A DNA stretch of 48,752 bases from Deltaproteobacteria bacterium (GTDB taxonomy: Bacteria > Desulfobacterota > WTBG01 > CAIYCZ01 > CAIRTM01), in assembly GCA_024276465.1 (NCBI GenBank), contig JAJRXD010000050.1:1-48752 (forward strand). Reading direction: 5' to 3'. Within the stretch, counting starts at the first letter, position 1, and each line of letters opens with the position of its first letter. The notes under the pieces are model-generated. The model did not search any database and was not told the DNA's origin. It saw only the letters and a list, made by a program, of their open reading frames with translations. Positions 33,753-41,221 of the stretch are shown here, piece after piece. The position numbers were made by a program, and so were the translations under genes.

Positions 33753-33898
33753 TAGTGTAACAGCATATCACTCATTCTCAGCAGACATCCATGTCTGCTT
33801 CCGAGGTAAGCATTACGTTTCACCCTCCAGGTGAATCTTATGTAATGCTTAAATCCGTTCAATGCTGCTACACTAATCCCGACACAGCGGGATTAGTG
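33753..33898. other. Highly structured intergenic element
   Basis: Outer arms 33753-33765 and 33863-33875 (TAGTGTA.CAGCA and its complement; 12 of 13 pairs) enclose two hairpins: AGCAGACA/TGTCTGCT at 33780-33799, and TAAGCATTAC/GTAATGCTTA (33807-33816/33842-33851), itself enclosing TTCACC/GGTGAA. The right outer arm overlaps a further 11-base perfect hairpin, CACTAATCCCG/CGGGATTAGTG (33871-33898). It lies between plsY and ahcY. It could be a folded RNA, a mobile REP-type element or a terminator complex; I do not recognise it. Confidence 0.5.
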
Positions 33899-33933
33899 AA
33901 ATCATGTTTTTTAGAATAGCTTAACTTCGGTTG

Positions 33934-35367
33934 TTAATACCGGTAATGATCTGTTTTGTAAGGCCCCTCAACAGGAATGCCAAGATAGTCAGCCTGCTCC
34001 ATTGTGAGTCTGGTAAGTTTTACACCAAGGCGGTCAAGGTGCAGGCGCGCAACCTCTTCGTCCAGTTTTTTGGGCAGTGTATAAACTTTTTTCTCATGTT
34101 CCTTTGTTGCCAGCTCAATTTGTGCCAGTACCTGGTTAGTGAAGCTGTTACTCATGACAAAGCTCGGGTGGCCTGTGGCACAACCAAGGTTGACCAGACG
34201 CCCTTCAGCAAGAATAATGATGGAACGACCGGACAAAAGCGTCCACTTGTCAACCTGAGGCTTTACAGGCTGCTTTTTGCATCCGGAATTTTTTTCCAAA
34301 TATGACATCTCTATTTCACTGTCAAAATGGCCGATGTTGCAAATGATAGCCTCATCTTTCATCTTCTCCATATGCTCGCCGCTGATAACATGATAATTGC
34401 CTGTGGCTGCAATGAAAATGTCAGCTGCAGGTGCAATCTCCTCCATTGTCTTTACCTCAAACCCGCTCATAGCTGCCTGCAGTGCGCAGATGGGATCGAT
34501 TTCTGTTATAATAACCCTTGCGCCATAACTTCTCATCGACTCGGCACAGCCTTTGCCCACATCACCGTACCCAAGCACAACGCAGACTTTACCTGCAATC
34601 ATAATATCTGTTGCCCTCTTAATTCCGTCTGCAAGGGACTCGCGACAGCCATACAGGTTGTCAAACTTTGATTTTGTTACGGAATCATTTACATTTATTG
34701 CCGGAAAAAGAAGTTCATTTGCCTGCATCATCTGATAGAGCCTGTGAACTCCTGTCGTGGTCTCCTCAGAAACCCCCCTGATTTTTTCAGCTACCATTGT
34801 CCAGTGTTTTGGATCCCGTTTCAGGCCTTCCCCAAGACAGGCCATTATTATTTCCATTTCCCTGTGGTCATGCTCCTTTTTCAGAATAGAGGGGTCATTT
34901 TCAACCTGTACACCTTTATGAACAAGAAGTGTTGCATCGCCGCCATCATCGACTATCAGGTCAGGGCCTGTTCCGTCAGGCCATGTCAATGCCTGCTCTG
35001 TACACCACCAGTACTGCTCCAGTGTTTCTCCCTTCCATGCAAACACCCTTGCTGTGCCTGCTTTGGCAATTGCTGCTGCAGCATGATCCTGTGTGGAAAA
35101 AATATTGCAGGATGCCCATCGGATATCAGCGCCAAGTTCGTAAAGAGTTTCAATCAGCATCGCCGTTTGTATGGTCATGTGAAGGCTGCCCATAATTTTC
35201 AGGCCTTTTAAAGGTTTTTCAGGTCCATATTTTTTGCGGACAGCCATAAGGCCCGGCATTTCATTTTCAGAAAGCTGCATCTCTTTACGGCCCCAGTCTG
35301 CAAGAGACAGGTCTTTTACTTTATGCTGAAGATTGATGTTCAGCGGTATTAAATTAATTTTAGTCAT
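33934..35367 (-). CDS. ahcY: Adenosylhomocysteinase
   Basis: A 477-residue S-adenosylhomocysteine hydrolase, which reversibly splits SAH into adenosine and homocysteine and keeps methylation going. [16 protein letters not shown], the NAD-binding GYGDVGKG and the C-terminal ending KTDHYRY are canonical. The start at 35367 is preferred over 35451 because GGAGG lies 8 bases before it and the extra 28 residues are unlike the family. An insert ([17 protein letters not shown]) is present as in other bacterial enzymes. A near-consensus promoter lies 100 bases upstream; I found no SAH or SAM riboswitch in the leader. Confidence 0.96.
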   Translation of the reverse strand: MTKINLIPLNINLQHKVKDLSLADWGRKEMQLSENEMPGLMAVRKKYGPEKPLKGLKIMGSLHMTIQTAMLIETLYELGADIRWASCNIFSTQDHAAAAIAKAGTARVFAWKGETLEQYWWCTEQALTWPDGTGPDLIVDDGGDATLLVHKGVQVENDPSILKKEHDHREMEIIMACLGEGLKRDPKHWTMVAEKIRGVSEETTTGVHRLYQMMQANELLFPAINVNDSVTKSKFDNLYGCRESLADGIKRATDIMIAGKVCVVLGYGDVGKGCAESMRSYGARVIITEIDPICALQAAMSGFEVKTMEEIAPAADIFIAATGNYHVISGEHMEKMKDEAIICNIGHFDSEIEMSYLEKNSGCKKQPVKPQVDKWTLLSGRSIIILAEGRLVNLGCATGHPSFVMSNSFTNQVLAQIELATKEHEKKVYTLPKKLDEEVARLHLDRLGVKLTRLTMEQADYLGIPVEGPYKTDHYRY

Positions 35368-35466
35368 GTTGTGCCTCCAAGCCACAAGTTGTAAAAAAAC
35401 TTTCAAACAACTACCAGCTAAAGCAGGTAGATCCGGTGAAATTACAAACAATTTATGTCAGGATAG

Positions 35467-35494
35467 ATATTACCCTGTTATGGAAAAATGTCAA
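35467..35494 (-). promoter_or_regulatory. Sigma-70-type promoter of ahcY
   Basis: On the minus strand TTGACA (35494-35489) and TAATAT (35472-35467) are separated by 16 bases, giving a leader of about 95 bases before the ahcY start. The leader has a small hairpin (CTACC/GGTAG, about 35410-35430) but no recognised riboswitch. Confidence 0.7.
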
Positions 35495-35612
35495 AGGCTT
35501 TTAGCCCGGATAACATACTTGCTTTTGTCAGGATAGAATGTTATTTTACTTCGTTGTTTATATAAAACTAATCAGTATTTATTTTTGCATCAAACTTGAG
35601 ACAATAACCGGC

Positions 35613-36974
35613 ATGAAGGAAATTATTAAATACAGGGAACAGCTTGAACAGCTTATTGATGAGGGTCAGGAAATAAAAATTCTTTCCCTGATCTCAAAAT
35701 TTCACCCTGATGATATTGCAGATCTCATTGATGCGCTGGAAGAGGAACAAAAATCAAAGTTGTTCCGCCTTCTTGATGTGGAAACAGCCTCTGATGTTAT
35801 CATGGCCATAGGAGATATCTCCCGCGAATTCATTCTCGAAGATATCTCACGGGAAAAGCTGACAGAGATCGTGGAAGATATGCCTTCTGATGATGCTGCG
35901 GACCTGATTGCAGATCTGACTGAGGAGCAGGCTCAGGAAATACTCAGCCATATTGACCAGGAAAAGTCTGAAGATGTGCAGAAGCTGTTAGAGTATCCTG
36001 AGGACTCTGCAGGTGGAATCATGCAGACGGAGCTGGTCTCTGTTAAGCAGGATTCCACAGTGAAGGAAGCTGTTGAACTGATAAGATCCCATTCCGAACA
36101 GGTGGAAGACCTTCACAATGTGTTTGTAATAAATGCTGATTTACAGCTTGTTGGAATCCTGCCCTTAAGAAAACTTCTTCTTGCCGGGGAAAACACCCCC
36201 ATATCGGAAATAATGGATAAATCGACTGTTTACGCGACTGCTGATATGGACCAGGAAGAGGTTGCCAGGATAGTAAAGAAATATAATATTATCTCCCTGC
36301 CCGTAGTAGATGAGGACATGTGCATTGTAGGCCGTATCATGGTTGATGATATTATTGATGTTATTGAGGAGGAAGATTCTGAAGATATTTTCAGGATGGC
36401 AGGAATATCTGAAGAGGAAGATGTGGTTTACAGCGGACGTACATTAAAGGTATGTATGACCCGTCTGCCATGGCTTATTTTTAATTTTTTCGGAACTTTA
36501 ATAAGCGGTTATTTTTTATGGATTTACCAGTCAAAACTACATGACCTGCTAATCCTTTTATCTTTTGTACCGGTAATCTGTGCCATGAGCGGCAACGTTG
36601 GCGTGCAGTCTTCATCCATTGTTGTCAGGGGTCTTGCAACAGGCAAGGTGGATTTTTTGAATTTGAAAAAAACAGTAATGAAGGAATTTATTATCGGTAT
36701 TATTATCGGGCTGGTATGCGGTCTTATCGGAAGTCTGATATGTTTTGTCTGGCACCACAGTATGGTTTTCGGAGTTGTTGTATTCCTGGCCATGTTTATA
36801 GCAATAGCTTTTGGCTCGCTGTTAGGTGTTCTGGTGCCGCTGTTTTTCAAAAAGATGAAGATAGATCCTGCTGTTGCATCCGGAGCGCTGATTTCTACCG
36901 GAAATGACCTTGTTGCAATAAATTCCTATTTTCTCCTGGCAGCCATTTTCATGAAAGTTTTTTTTAAGGCCTAA
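35613..36974 (+). CDS. mgtE: Magnesium transporter MgtE
   Basis: A 453-residue Mg2+ channel. The N-terminal superhelical domain (KFHPDDIADLIDALEEEQ) is followed by two CBS domains (about 130-255: DLHNVFVINADLQLVGILPLR and NIISLPVVDEDMCIVGRIMVDD, in part), the connecting helix, and five membrane helices with CAMSGNVGVQSSSIVVRGLATG and the pore-lining FGSLLGVLVPLFF. The cytoplasmic domains sense Mg2+ and close the pore. The ATG at 35613 is preferred over 35538 since the family starts just before the superhelical domain. The recO gene follows after 2 bases, so they are co-transcribed. Confidence 0.95.
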   Translation: MKEIIKYREQLEQLIDEGQEIKILSLISKFHPDDIADLIDALEEEQKSKLFRLLDVETASDVIMAIGDISREFILEDISREKLTEIVEDMPSDDAADLIADLTEEQAQEILSHIDQEKSEDVQKLLEYPEDSAGGIMQTELVSVKQDSTVKEAVELIRSHSEQVEDLHNVFVINADLQLVGILPLRKLLLAGENTPISEIMDKSTVYATADMDQEEVARIVKKYNIISLPVVDEDMCIVGRIMVDDIIDVIEEEDSEDIFRMAGISEEEDVVYSGRTLKVCMTRLPWLIFNFFGTLISGYFLWIYQSKLHDLLILLSFVPVICAMSGNVGVQSSSIVVRGLATGKVDFLNLKKTVMKEFIIGIIIGLVCGLIGSLICFVWHHSMVFGVVVFLAMFIAIAFGSLLGVLVPLFFKKMKIDPAVASGALISTGNDLVAINSYFLLAAIFMKVFFKA

Positions 36975-36976
36975 AA

Positions 36977-37732
36977 ATGCCGTTTCATCAGTCCTCACAA
37001 GCTATCATACTGCAAACATCAGATTATTCTGAGTGGGACAGGATTGTCTCTCTTTATACAAAAGATTTTGGCAGGATAAAGGGTATAGCAAAGGGCGCCA
37101 AACGCAGCCAGAAACGGTTTGGCAGCGCTCTTGAACCTTTCACACACAATGAAGTTGTTTTTGTGGACAGAGAAAATCATGGCCTGGTCAGGCTGGAGCG
37201 ATGCCGCGTTTTAAAACCGTTTCCTGAAATTGCACAGGACATAAAAAAGGTTGTTTTCGGGAACTATTTTCTTGAGCTTATCAATATCCTGACCCCTGAA
37301 AAAGAGAAAAGCCCCGGCATATTTTCTCTGCTTCTGTATTTTATTGAACTGCTCAAAGAAAAGGAGTTCAGGGAAGACCTTTTGAGAATATTTGAGCTTC
37401 GTCTTTTTTCTCTTTTAGGATATCAGCCACAGTTTTTGTCCTGTGTAACCTGTGGGCGCAAGTTCAGCCTTCAGTGCAGCTACAAGTTCTCGGTAAAGAA
37501 GGGCGGTATTGTATGTTCAAAGTGCCAGGCACACTACCCTGACCTTCTGCCCCTTTCAAAAGGCACCATAAGAATTTTTCAACAGGTACAGAACCTTGCT
37601 CTTTTGAAGCTTAGCAGGATATATTTCTCCCGTGACGAACATAAAGAGGGCCGGATGATTTTTGGAAAGTTCATAGAATATCATATCGGGAAAAGACCAA
37701 AATCATTAGCTGTTATTGAACAGGTAACATAG
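36977..37732 (+). CDS. recO: DNA repair protein RecO
   Basis: A 251-residue RecO. The N-terminal OB fold (SQAIILQTSDYSEWDRIVSLYTKDFGRIKGIAKGAKRSQKRFGSALEPFT, in part) starts at residue 7, followed by the helical domain and a C-terminal zinc site with C-x2-C (SCVTCGR) and C-x2-C (VCSKCQ). RecO loads RecA on gapped single-stranded DNA with RecR. It lies 2 bases after mgtE. The TAG stop runs directly into an array of short GGCACAGAG repeats. Confidence 0.94.
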   Translation: MPFHQSSQAIILQTSDYSEWDRIVSLYTKDFGRIKGIAKGAKRSQKRFGSALEPFTHNEVVFVDRENHGLVRLERCRVLKPFPEIAQDIKKVVFGNYFLELINILTPEKEKSPGIFSLLLYFIELLKEKEFREDLLRIFELRLFSLLGYQPQFLSCVTCGRKFSLQCSYKFSVKKGGIVCSKCQAHYPDLLPLSKGTIRIFQQVQNLALLKLSRIYFSRDEHKEGRMIFGKFIEYHIGKRPKSLAVIEQVT

Positions 37733-37736
37733 TACA

Positions 37737-37791
37737 GGCACAGAGTTATATGGGCACAGAGGCACAGAGTTATATAGGCACAGAGGCACAG
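37737..37791. repeat. Short tandem GGCACAGAG repeats
   Basis: Units of 24 bases beginning GGCACAGAGTTATAT start at 37737 and 37761, followed by shorter GGCACAGA units. Similar GCACAGAGGCAC units occur near 32038 and 41050. It lies in the 337-base gap between recO and glyQ (37733-38069), which also holds the repeats at 37802 and 37987 and the hairpin at 38022. Confidence 0.65.
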
Positions 37792-37986
37792 AAAAAAAAC
37801 GGGTTACGAGTTGCGTGCTAAAACAGAAAAGGTGTGAATTGTCATTTCCGCATGTTTTTAGCGGGAATCCAGAAGCAGAATAAATCTACTGGATCCCCTT
37901 TTCGAGACTGTGTCGCAATTATGAATGAGGTGGGTAGCCGTCCCGCTTACGGGGCGTAAAATATTGAAATTGCATGGCCCAAAAGA

Positions 37987-38010
37987 CGCAAACTGAAGTT
38001 TGCGGCTACC
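37987..38010. repeat. Second copy of the GGTAGCCGCA dispersed repeat (inverted)
   Basis: The reverse complement of this 24-base segment matches 3315-3338 in most positions. Internally, CGCAAAC and GTTTGCG form a perfect 7-base hairpin. Confidence 0.5.
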
Positions 38011-38021
38011 AAAATATTATT

Positions 38022-38055
38022 GTTACACATCCCCTTTGCACAGAGGATGTGTAAC
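38022..38055 (+). promoter_or_regulatory. 11-bp hairpin in the glyQ leader
   Basis: GTTACACATCC (38022-38032) and GGATGTGTAAC (38045-38055) are perfectly complementary with a 12-base loop, 16 bases before the GAGGG ribosome site of glyQ. No T-run follows. It may modulate glyQ expression; I do not see T-box features. Confidence 0.4.
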
Positions 38056-38084
38056 TTAAAACCGCAACAGTGAGGGCAGTACAA

Positions 38085-38957
38085 TTGACATTTCAGAAAC
38101 TTATTTTAGCTTTGCAGAACTTCTGGGCAGAAAAAAATTGTATCATACATCAGCCATATGACATTGAGGTGGGTGCAGGAACTTTTAACCCTGCAACATT
38201 TCTGCGGTCATTAGGCCCTGAACCCTGGAGGGCAGCCTATGTTGAACCATCCAGGAGGCCCACGGACGGACGGTATGGAGAAAACCCGAACCGTTTGCAG
38301 CACTATTATCAGTTTCAGGTAATAATGAAACCATCACCACTGGATATCCAGGAGATCTACCTTGACAGCCTGAAAGCCATGAGTATCAACCCGCTGGAAC
38401 ATGATATTCGTTTTGTGGAAGATGACTGGGAATCGCCAACGCTTGGAGCATGGGGGCTTGGATGGGAAGTCTGGCTTGATGGTATGGAGATAACCCAGTT
38501 TACTTATTTTCAGCAGGCAGGAGGAATTGACCTTAAACCCGTATCTGTTGAGATAACATACGGAATTGAGCGAATTGCCATGTACCTTCAGAAAAAAGAC
38601 AGTGTCTTTGAACTGGAGTGGACAGAAGGGATCACTTATGGAGACATCCATCATCAGTCAGAGGTGGAATTTTCAAAGTATAATTTTGAAGAATCAGACC
38701 CTGAAATGCTTTTTACTCTTTTCGATACATATGAGAAGGAATCACGGTCAGTACTTGAAAAAGGACTCGTACTTCCTGCCTATGATTACTGCCTCAAGTG
38801 TTCCCATGTGTTTAACCTGCTTGAGGCAAGGGGGGCCATCAGCGTGACAGAAAGAACAGGCTATATTGCACGTGTCAGGAACCTGTCGCGCGGGGTTGCT
38901 GAAGCATATCTTAACCAGCGGGAGGAACAGGGCTTTCCGCTTTTAAACAGGGAATGA
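38085..38957 (+). CDS. glyQ: Glycyl-tRNA synthetase alpha subunit
   Basis: A 290-residue class II synthetase subunit that forms glycyl-adenylate and charges tRNA-Gly together with Gly[44 protein letters not shown] (in part), the [35 protein letters not shown] region and LTQ-type end [20 protein letters not shown] are diagnostic. Neither start is ATG: the TTG at 38085 has GAGGG exactly 8 bases before it and gives the usual LTFQKLI start, whereas the GTG at 38070 lacks a ribosome site. The beta-subunit gene begins 4 bases after the stop. Confidence 0.95.
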   Translation: MTFQKLILALQNFWAEKNCIIHQPYDIEVGAGTFNPATFLRSLGPEPWRAAYVEPSRRPTDGRYGENPNRLQHYYQFQVIMKPSPLDIQEIYLDSLKAMSINPLEHDIRFVEDDWESPTLGAWGLGWEVWLDGMEITQFTYFQQAGGIDLKPVSVEITYGIERIAMYLQKKDSVFELEWTEGITYGDIHHQSEVEFSKYNFEESDPEMLFTLFDTYEKESRSVLEKGLVLPAYDYCLKCSHVFNLLEARGAISVTERTGYIARVRNLSRGVAEAYLNQREEQGFPLLNRE

Positions 38958-38961
38958 ATTA

Positions 38962-41034
38962 ATGACGGAAGAACTACTGCTTGAAATAGGCACAGAAGAA
39001 ATTCCGGCAGCCTTTATGCCGGAGGCTCTGGAGGCGCTTAAGGAACTGACCGGAAAAAAACTGAAAGAAAACAGAATCGGCTTTAGGGAAATACAAACAT
39101 ACGGCACCCCCAGAAGGCTTGTTCTTTTTGGATATGGCATAGCATCTGATCAGCAGGACCTTTTGATAAAAAAGCTGGGGCCTGCAAAGGCCATCGCATA
39201 TGATAAAGATGGCCAGCCCACAAAGGCTGCCATGGGTTTTGCAAGGGGCCAGGGGATAGATCCTGCTGAGCTGTCTGTTATCGAGACTGAAAAGGGTGAA
39301 TATATCTGCGCTGAAAAAAAAGAAGCAGGCAGACAAACCATAACCCTGCTTCCAGAAATACTTCCATCTGTCATCAGCTTGATACCTTTTCCCAGGTCAA
39401 TGCGCTGGCATGACCTGGATGTACGGTTTGCAAGACCCCTGCACTGGATTGTGGCCCTGTTCAGCGGCAGGAAAGTTTCTTTTTCTTTTGGAAATATCCA
39501 GTCCGGAGACACAACCTGTGGCCATAGATTTATGTCCCCTTCACCGGTAAAGGTGTCCGGAATTTCCTCATATCTTGATGCAATGAAGGATTCCGGCGTT
39601 GTTATAGACCCGGCAAAAAGAAAAAAAGATATAACAGAAGATATCCGAAAACTTGCCGAGGAAGTTAATGGAAACCCTGATGAGGATGAGAGGCTGATGG
39701 ATGAGGTTACCTGTCTGGTGGAGGCCACTTTTCCGGTTCTGTGCAGCTTTGACAAAGAATTTCTGGAACTGCCCGGTGAAGTTCTGTTGACCACGATGAA
39801 GAAGCACCAGAAATATTTTCCCATACTGGACAAAAATGGAAATCCCCTGAACTATTTTATTGCAGTCAACAACACCAGACCTTTAAACCCGAAGGTTGTA
39901 ATCACAGGCCATGAGCGGGTGCTGCGTGCCCGCCTGTCTGACGCACAGTTTTTTTATACGGAAGACCTCAAGACATCCCTTGAAGCAATGACCGAACAGT
40001 TAAAGCACGTTTTGTTTCAGTCAAAGTTAGGCACTTCATACGAGAAGGTAATTCGTTTTCAGAAGCTTTCTCTTTTTATTGCAGAATCGTTTGTCGATCC
40101 CTCTGTTAAACCTGTGGTGGAAAGGGCTTCTTATCTGTGCAAGGCTGATCTTGTTTCTGAAATGGTGGGAGAATTTCCTGAACTTCAGGGCATTATGGGA
40201 AGGGAATATGCAAAAACAGCCGGCGAATCAGACGATGTCTCAAAGGCAATATTTGAACACTATCTTCCAAGGTTTGCAGATGATGAGCTCCCCTCGACAG
40301 ATGCAGGGGCAGTGGTGAGCATGGCTGACAAGCTTGATACGATTGCAGGCTGTTTCGGAATAGGGCTTATCCCTTCAGGAACTGCGGACCCATATGCGTT
40401 GAGGCGTCAGTGCATTGGTATTATAAATATTATATTAAACAGGAAATATGCCATTTCTCTGCCAGTGCTTATAAGAAAAGCTGTTTCATTTCTTGAGGAT
40501 AAAACAACGCGTCCCTTTGATGAGATTTGCAGTGATGTTCTCGGTTTTTTCAGGGTTCGCCTTTCAAATGTTCTCATGTCCAGGGGCCTTTCCCATGATG
40601 TTGTAGATGCTGTGCTGTCCCTTGGAGTTGACAACATGACAGATATGGTTAGCCGGGTTGATGCACTTCAGAAGATGAAAAAAGACCCTGATTTTGAATC
40701 TCTTGCCGTCTCTTTTAAAAGGGTTGTAAATATTCTGTCCGGAACTGTTTCACAAGATATTTCCCCCTCTTTTTTTGAATGTGAAGAGGAAAAGGAGCTG
40801 TATCGAAAATACCTTGAGATACGTGACCAGGTTAACATGTTCATGACTGAAAAATTATATGTTGATGCTCTTAAGATGATTTCAACAATCAGGCCTGCTG
40901 TGGACAGTTTTTTTGACAATGTGCTTGTAATGGCCGAAGATGAGAAAGTCAGACAGAACAGGATTTCTCTGTTGCATGAAGTAAGTTCGCTTTTTACAGG
41001 TTTTGCAGATTTTTCAAAAATTGCTTCGGAATGA
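38962..41034 (+). CDS. glyS: Glycyl-tRNA synthetase beta subunit
   Basis: A 690-residue tRNA-binding subunit of bacterial alpha2-beta2 GlyRS. It starts LLLEIGTEEIPAAFMPEAL, includes YGTPRRL, the FPRSMRWHDLDVRFARPLHWIVAL segment, GHRFMSP, the MKKHQKYFPI motif, an HD-like region (VSMADKLDTIAGCFGIGLIPSGTADPYALRRQ, in part) and a C-terminal anticodon-binding DALR-type domain. Length is normal for the family. It lies 4 bases after glyQ and is surely co-transcribed with it. Confidence 0.96.
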   Translation: MTEELLLEIGTEEIPAAFMPEALEALKELTGKKLKENRIGFREIQTYGTPRRLVLFGYGIASDQQDLLIKKLGPAKAIAYDKDGQPTKAAMGFARGQGIDPAELSVIETEKGEYICAEKKEAGRQTITLLPEILPSVISLIPFPRSMRWHDLDVRFARPLHWIVALFSGRKVSFSFGNIQSGDTTCGHRFMSPSPVKVSGISSYLDAMKDSGVVIDPAKRKKDITEDIRKLAEEVNGNPDEDERLMDEVTCLVEATFPVLCSFDKEFLELPGEVLLTTMKKHQKYFPILDKNGNPLNYFIAVNNTRPLNPKVVITGHERVLRARLSDAQFFYTEDLKTSLEAMTEQLKHVLFQSKLGTSYEKVIRFQKLSLFIAESFVDPSVKPVVERASYLCKADLVSEMVGEFPELQGIMGREYAKTAGESDDVSKAIFEHYLPRFADDELPSTDAGAVVSMADKLDTIAGCFGIGLIPSGTADPYALRRQCIGIINIILNRKYAISLPVLIRKAVSFLEDKTTRPFDEICSDVLGFFRVRLSNVLMSRGLSHDVVDAVLSLGVDNMTDMVSRVDALQKMKKDPDFESLAVSFKRVVNILSGTVSQDISPSFFECEEEKELYRKYLEIRDQVNMFMTEKLYVDALKMISTIRPAVDSFFDNVLVMAEDEKVRQNRISLLHEVSSLFTGFADFSKIASE

Positions 41035-41083
41035 CGGGGTAAAGGGACAGACACAGAGGCACAAAGGCACAAAGTAAAATCCA

Positions 41084-41182
41084 AAAGAGGGGCAGGAGTG
41101 CATTCATGCGCGAAAGGAATAAAAAAAGGAAAGGAATATAAAACCACAGAGTTTACAGAGAAAAACTCTGAGTTCTCTGCGG
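41084..41182. repeat. Dispersed intergenic repeat, copy 2
   Basis: Closely similar to 32131-32226: AAAGAGGGG, ATGCGCGAA, AAAACC, then CCACAGAG...TCTCTGCGG. GGCACAAAG units precede it near 41058. It fills most of the 187-base glyS-ppdK gap. Confidence 0.6.
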
Positions 41183-41221
41183 CTTGCTTTCATAATAATG
41201 ACTTAATGGAGGAGCAAAGTA

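Noticed and set aside
35368-35466. SAH or SAM riboswitch in the ahcY leader
   Set aside because: Only a short CTACC/GGTAG hairpin is visible and no conserved core of either class.
37737-37791. Iteron-type replication origin
   Set aside because: Only two full 24-base units, found as scattered copies elsewhere, without DnaA boxes or replication genes nearby.
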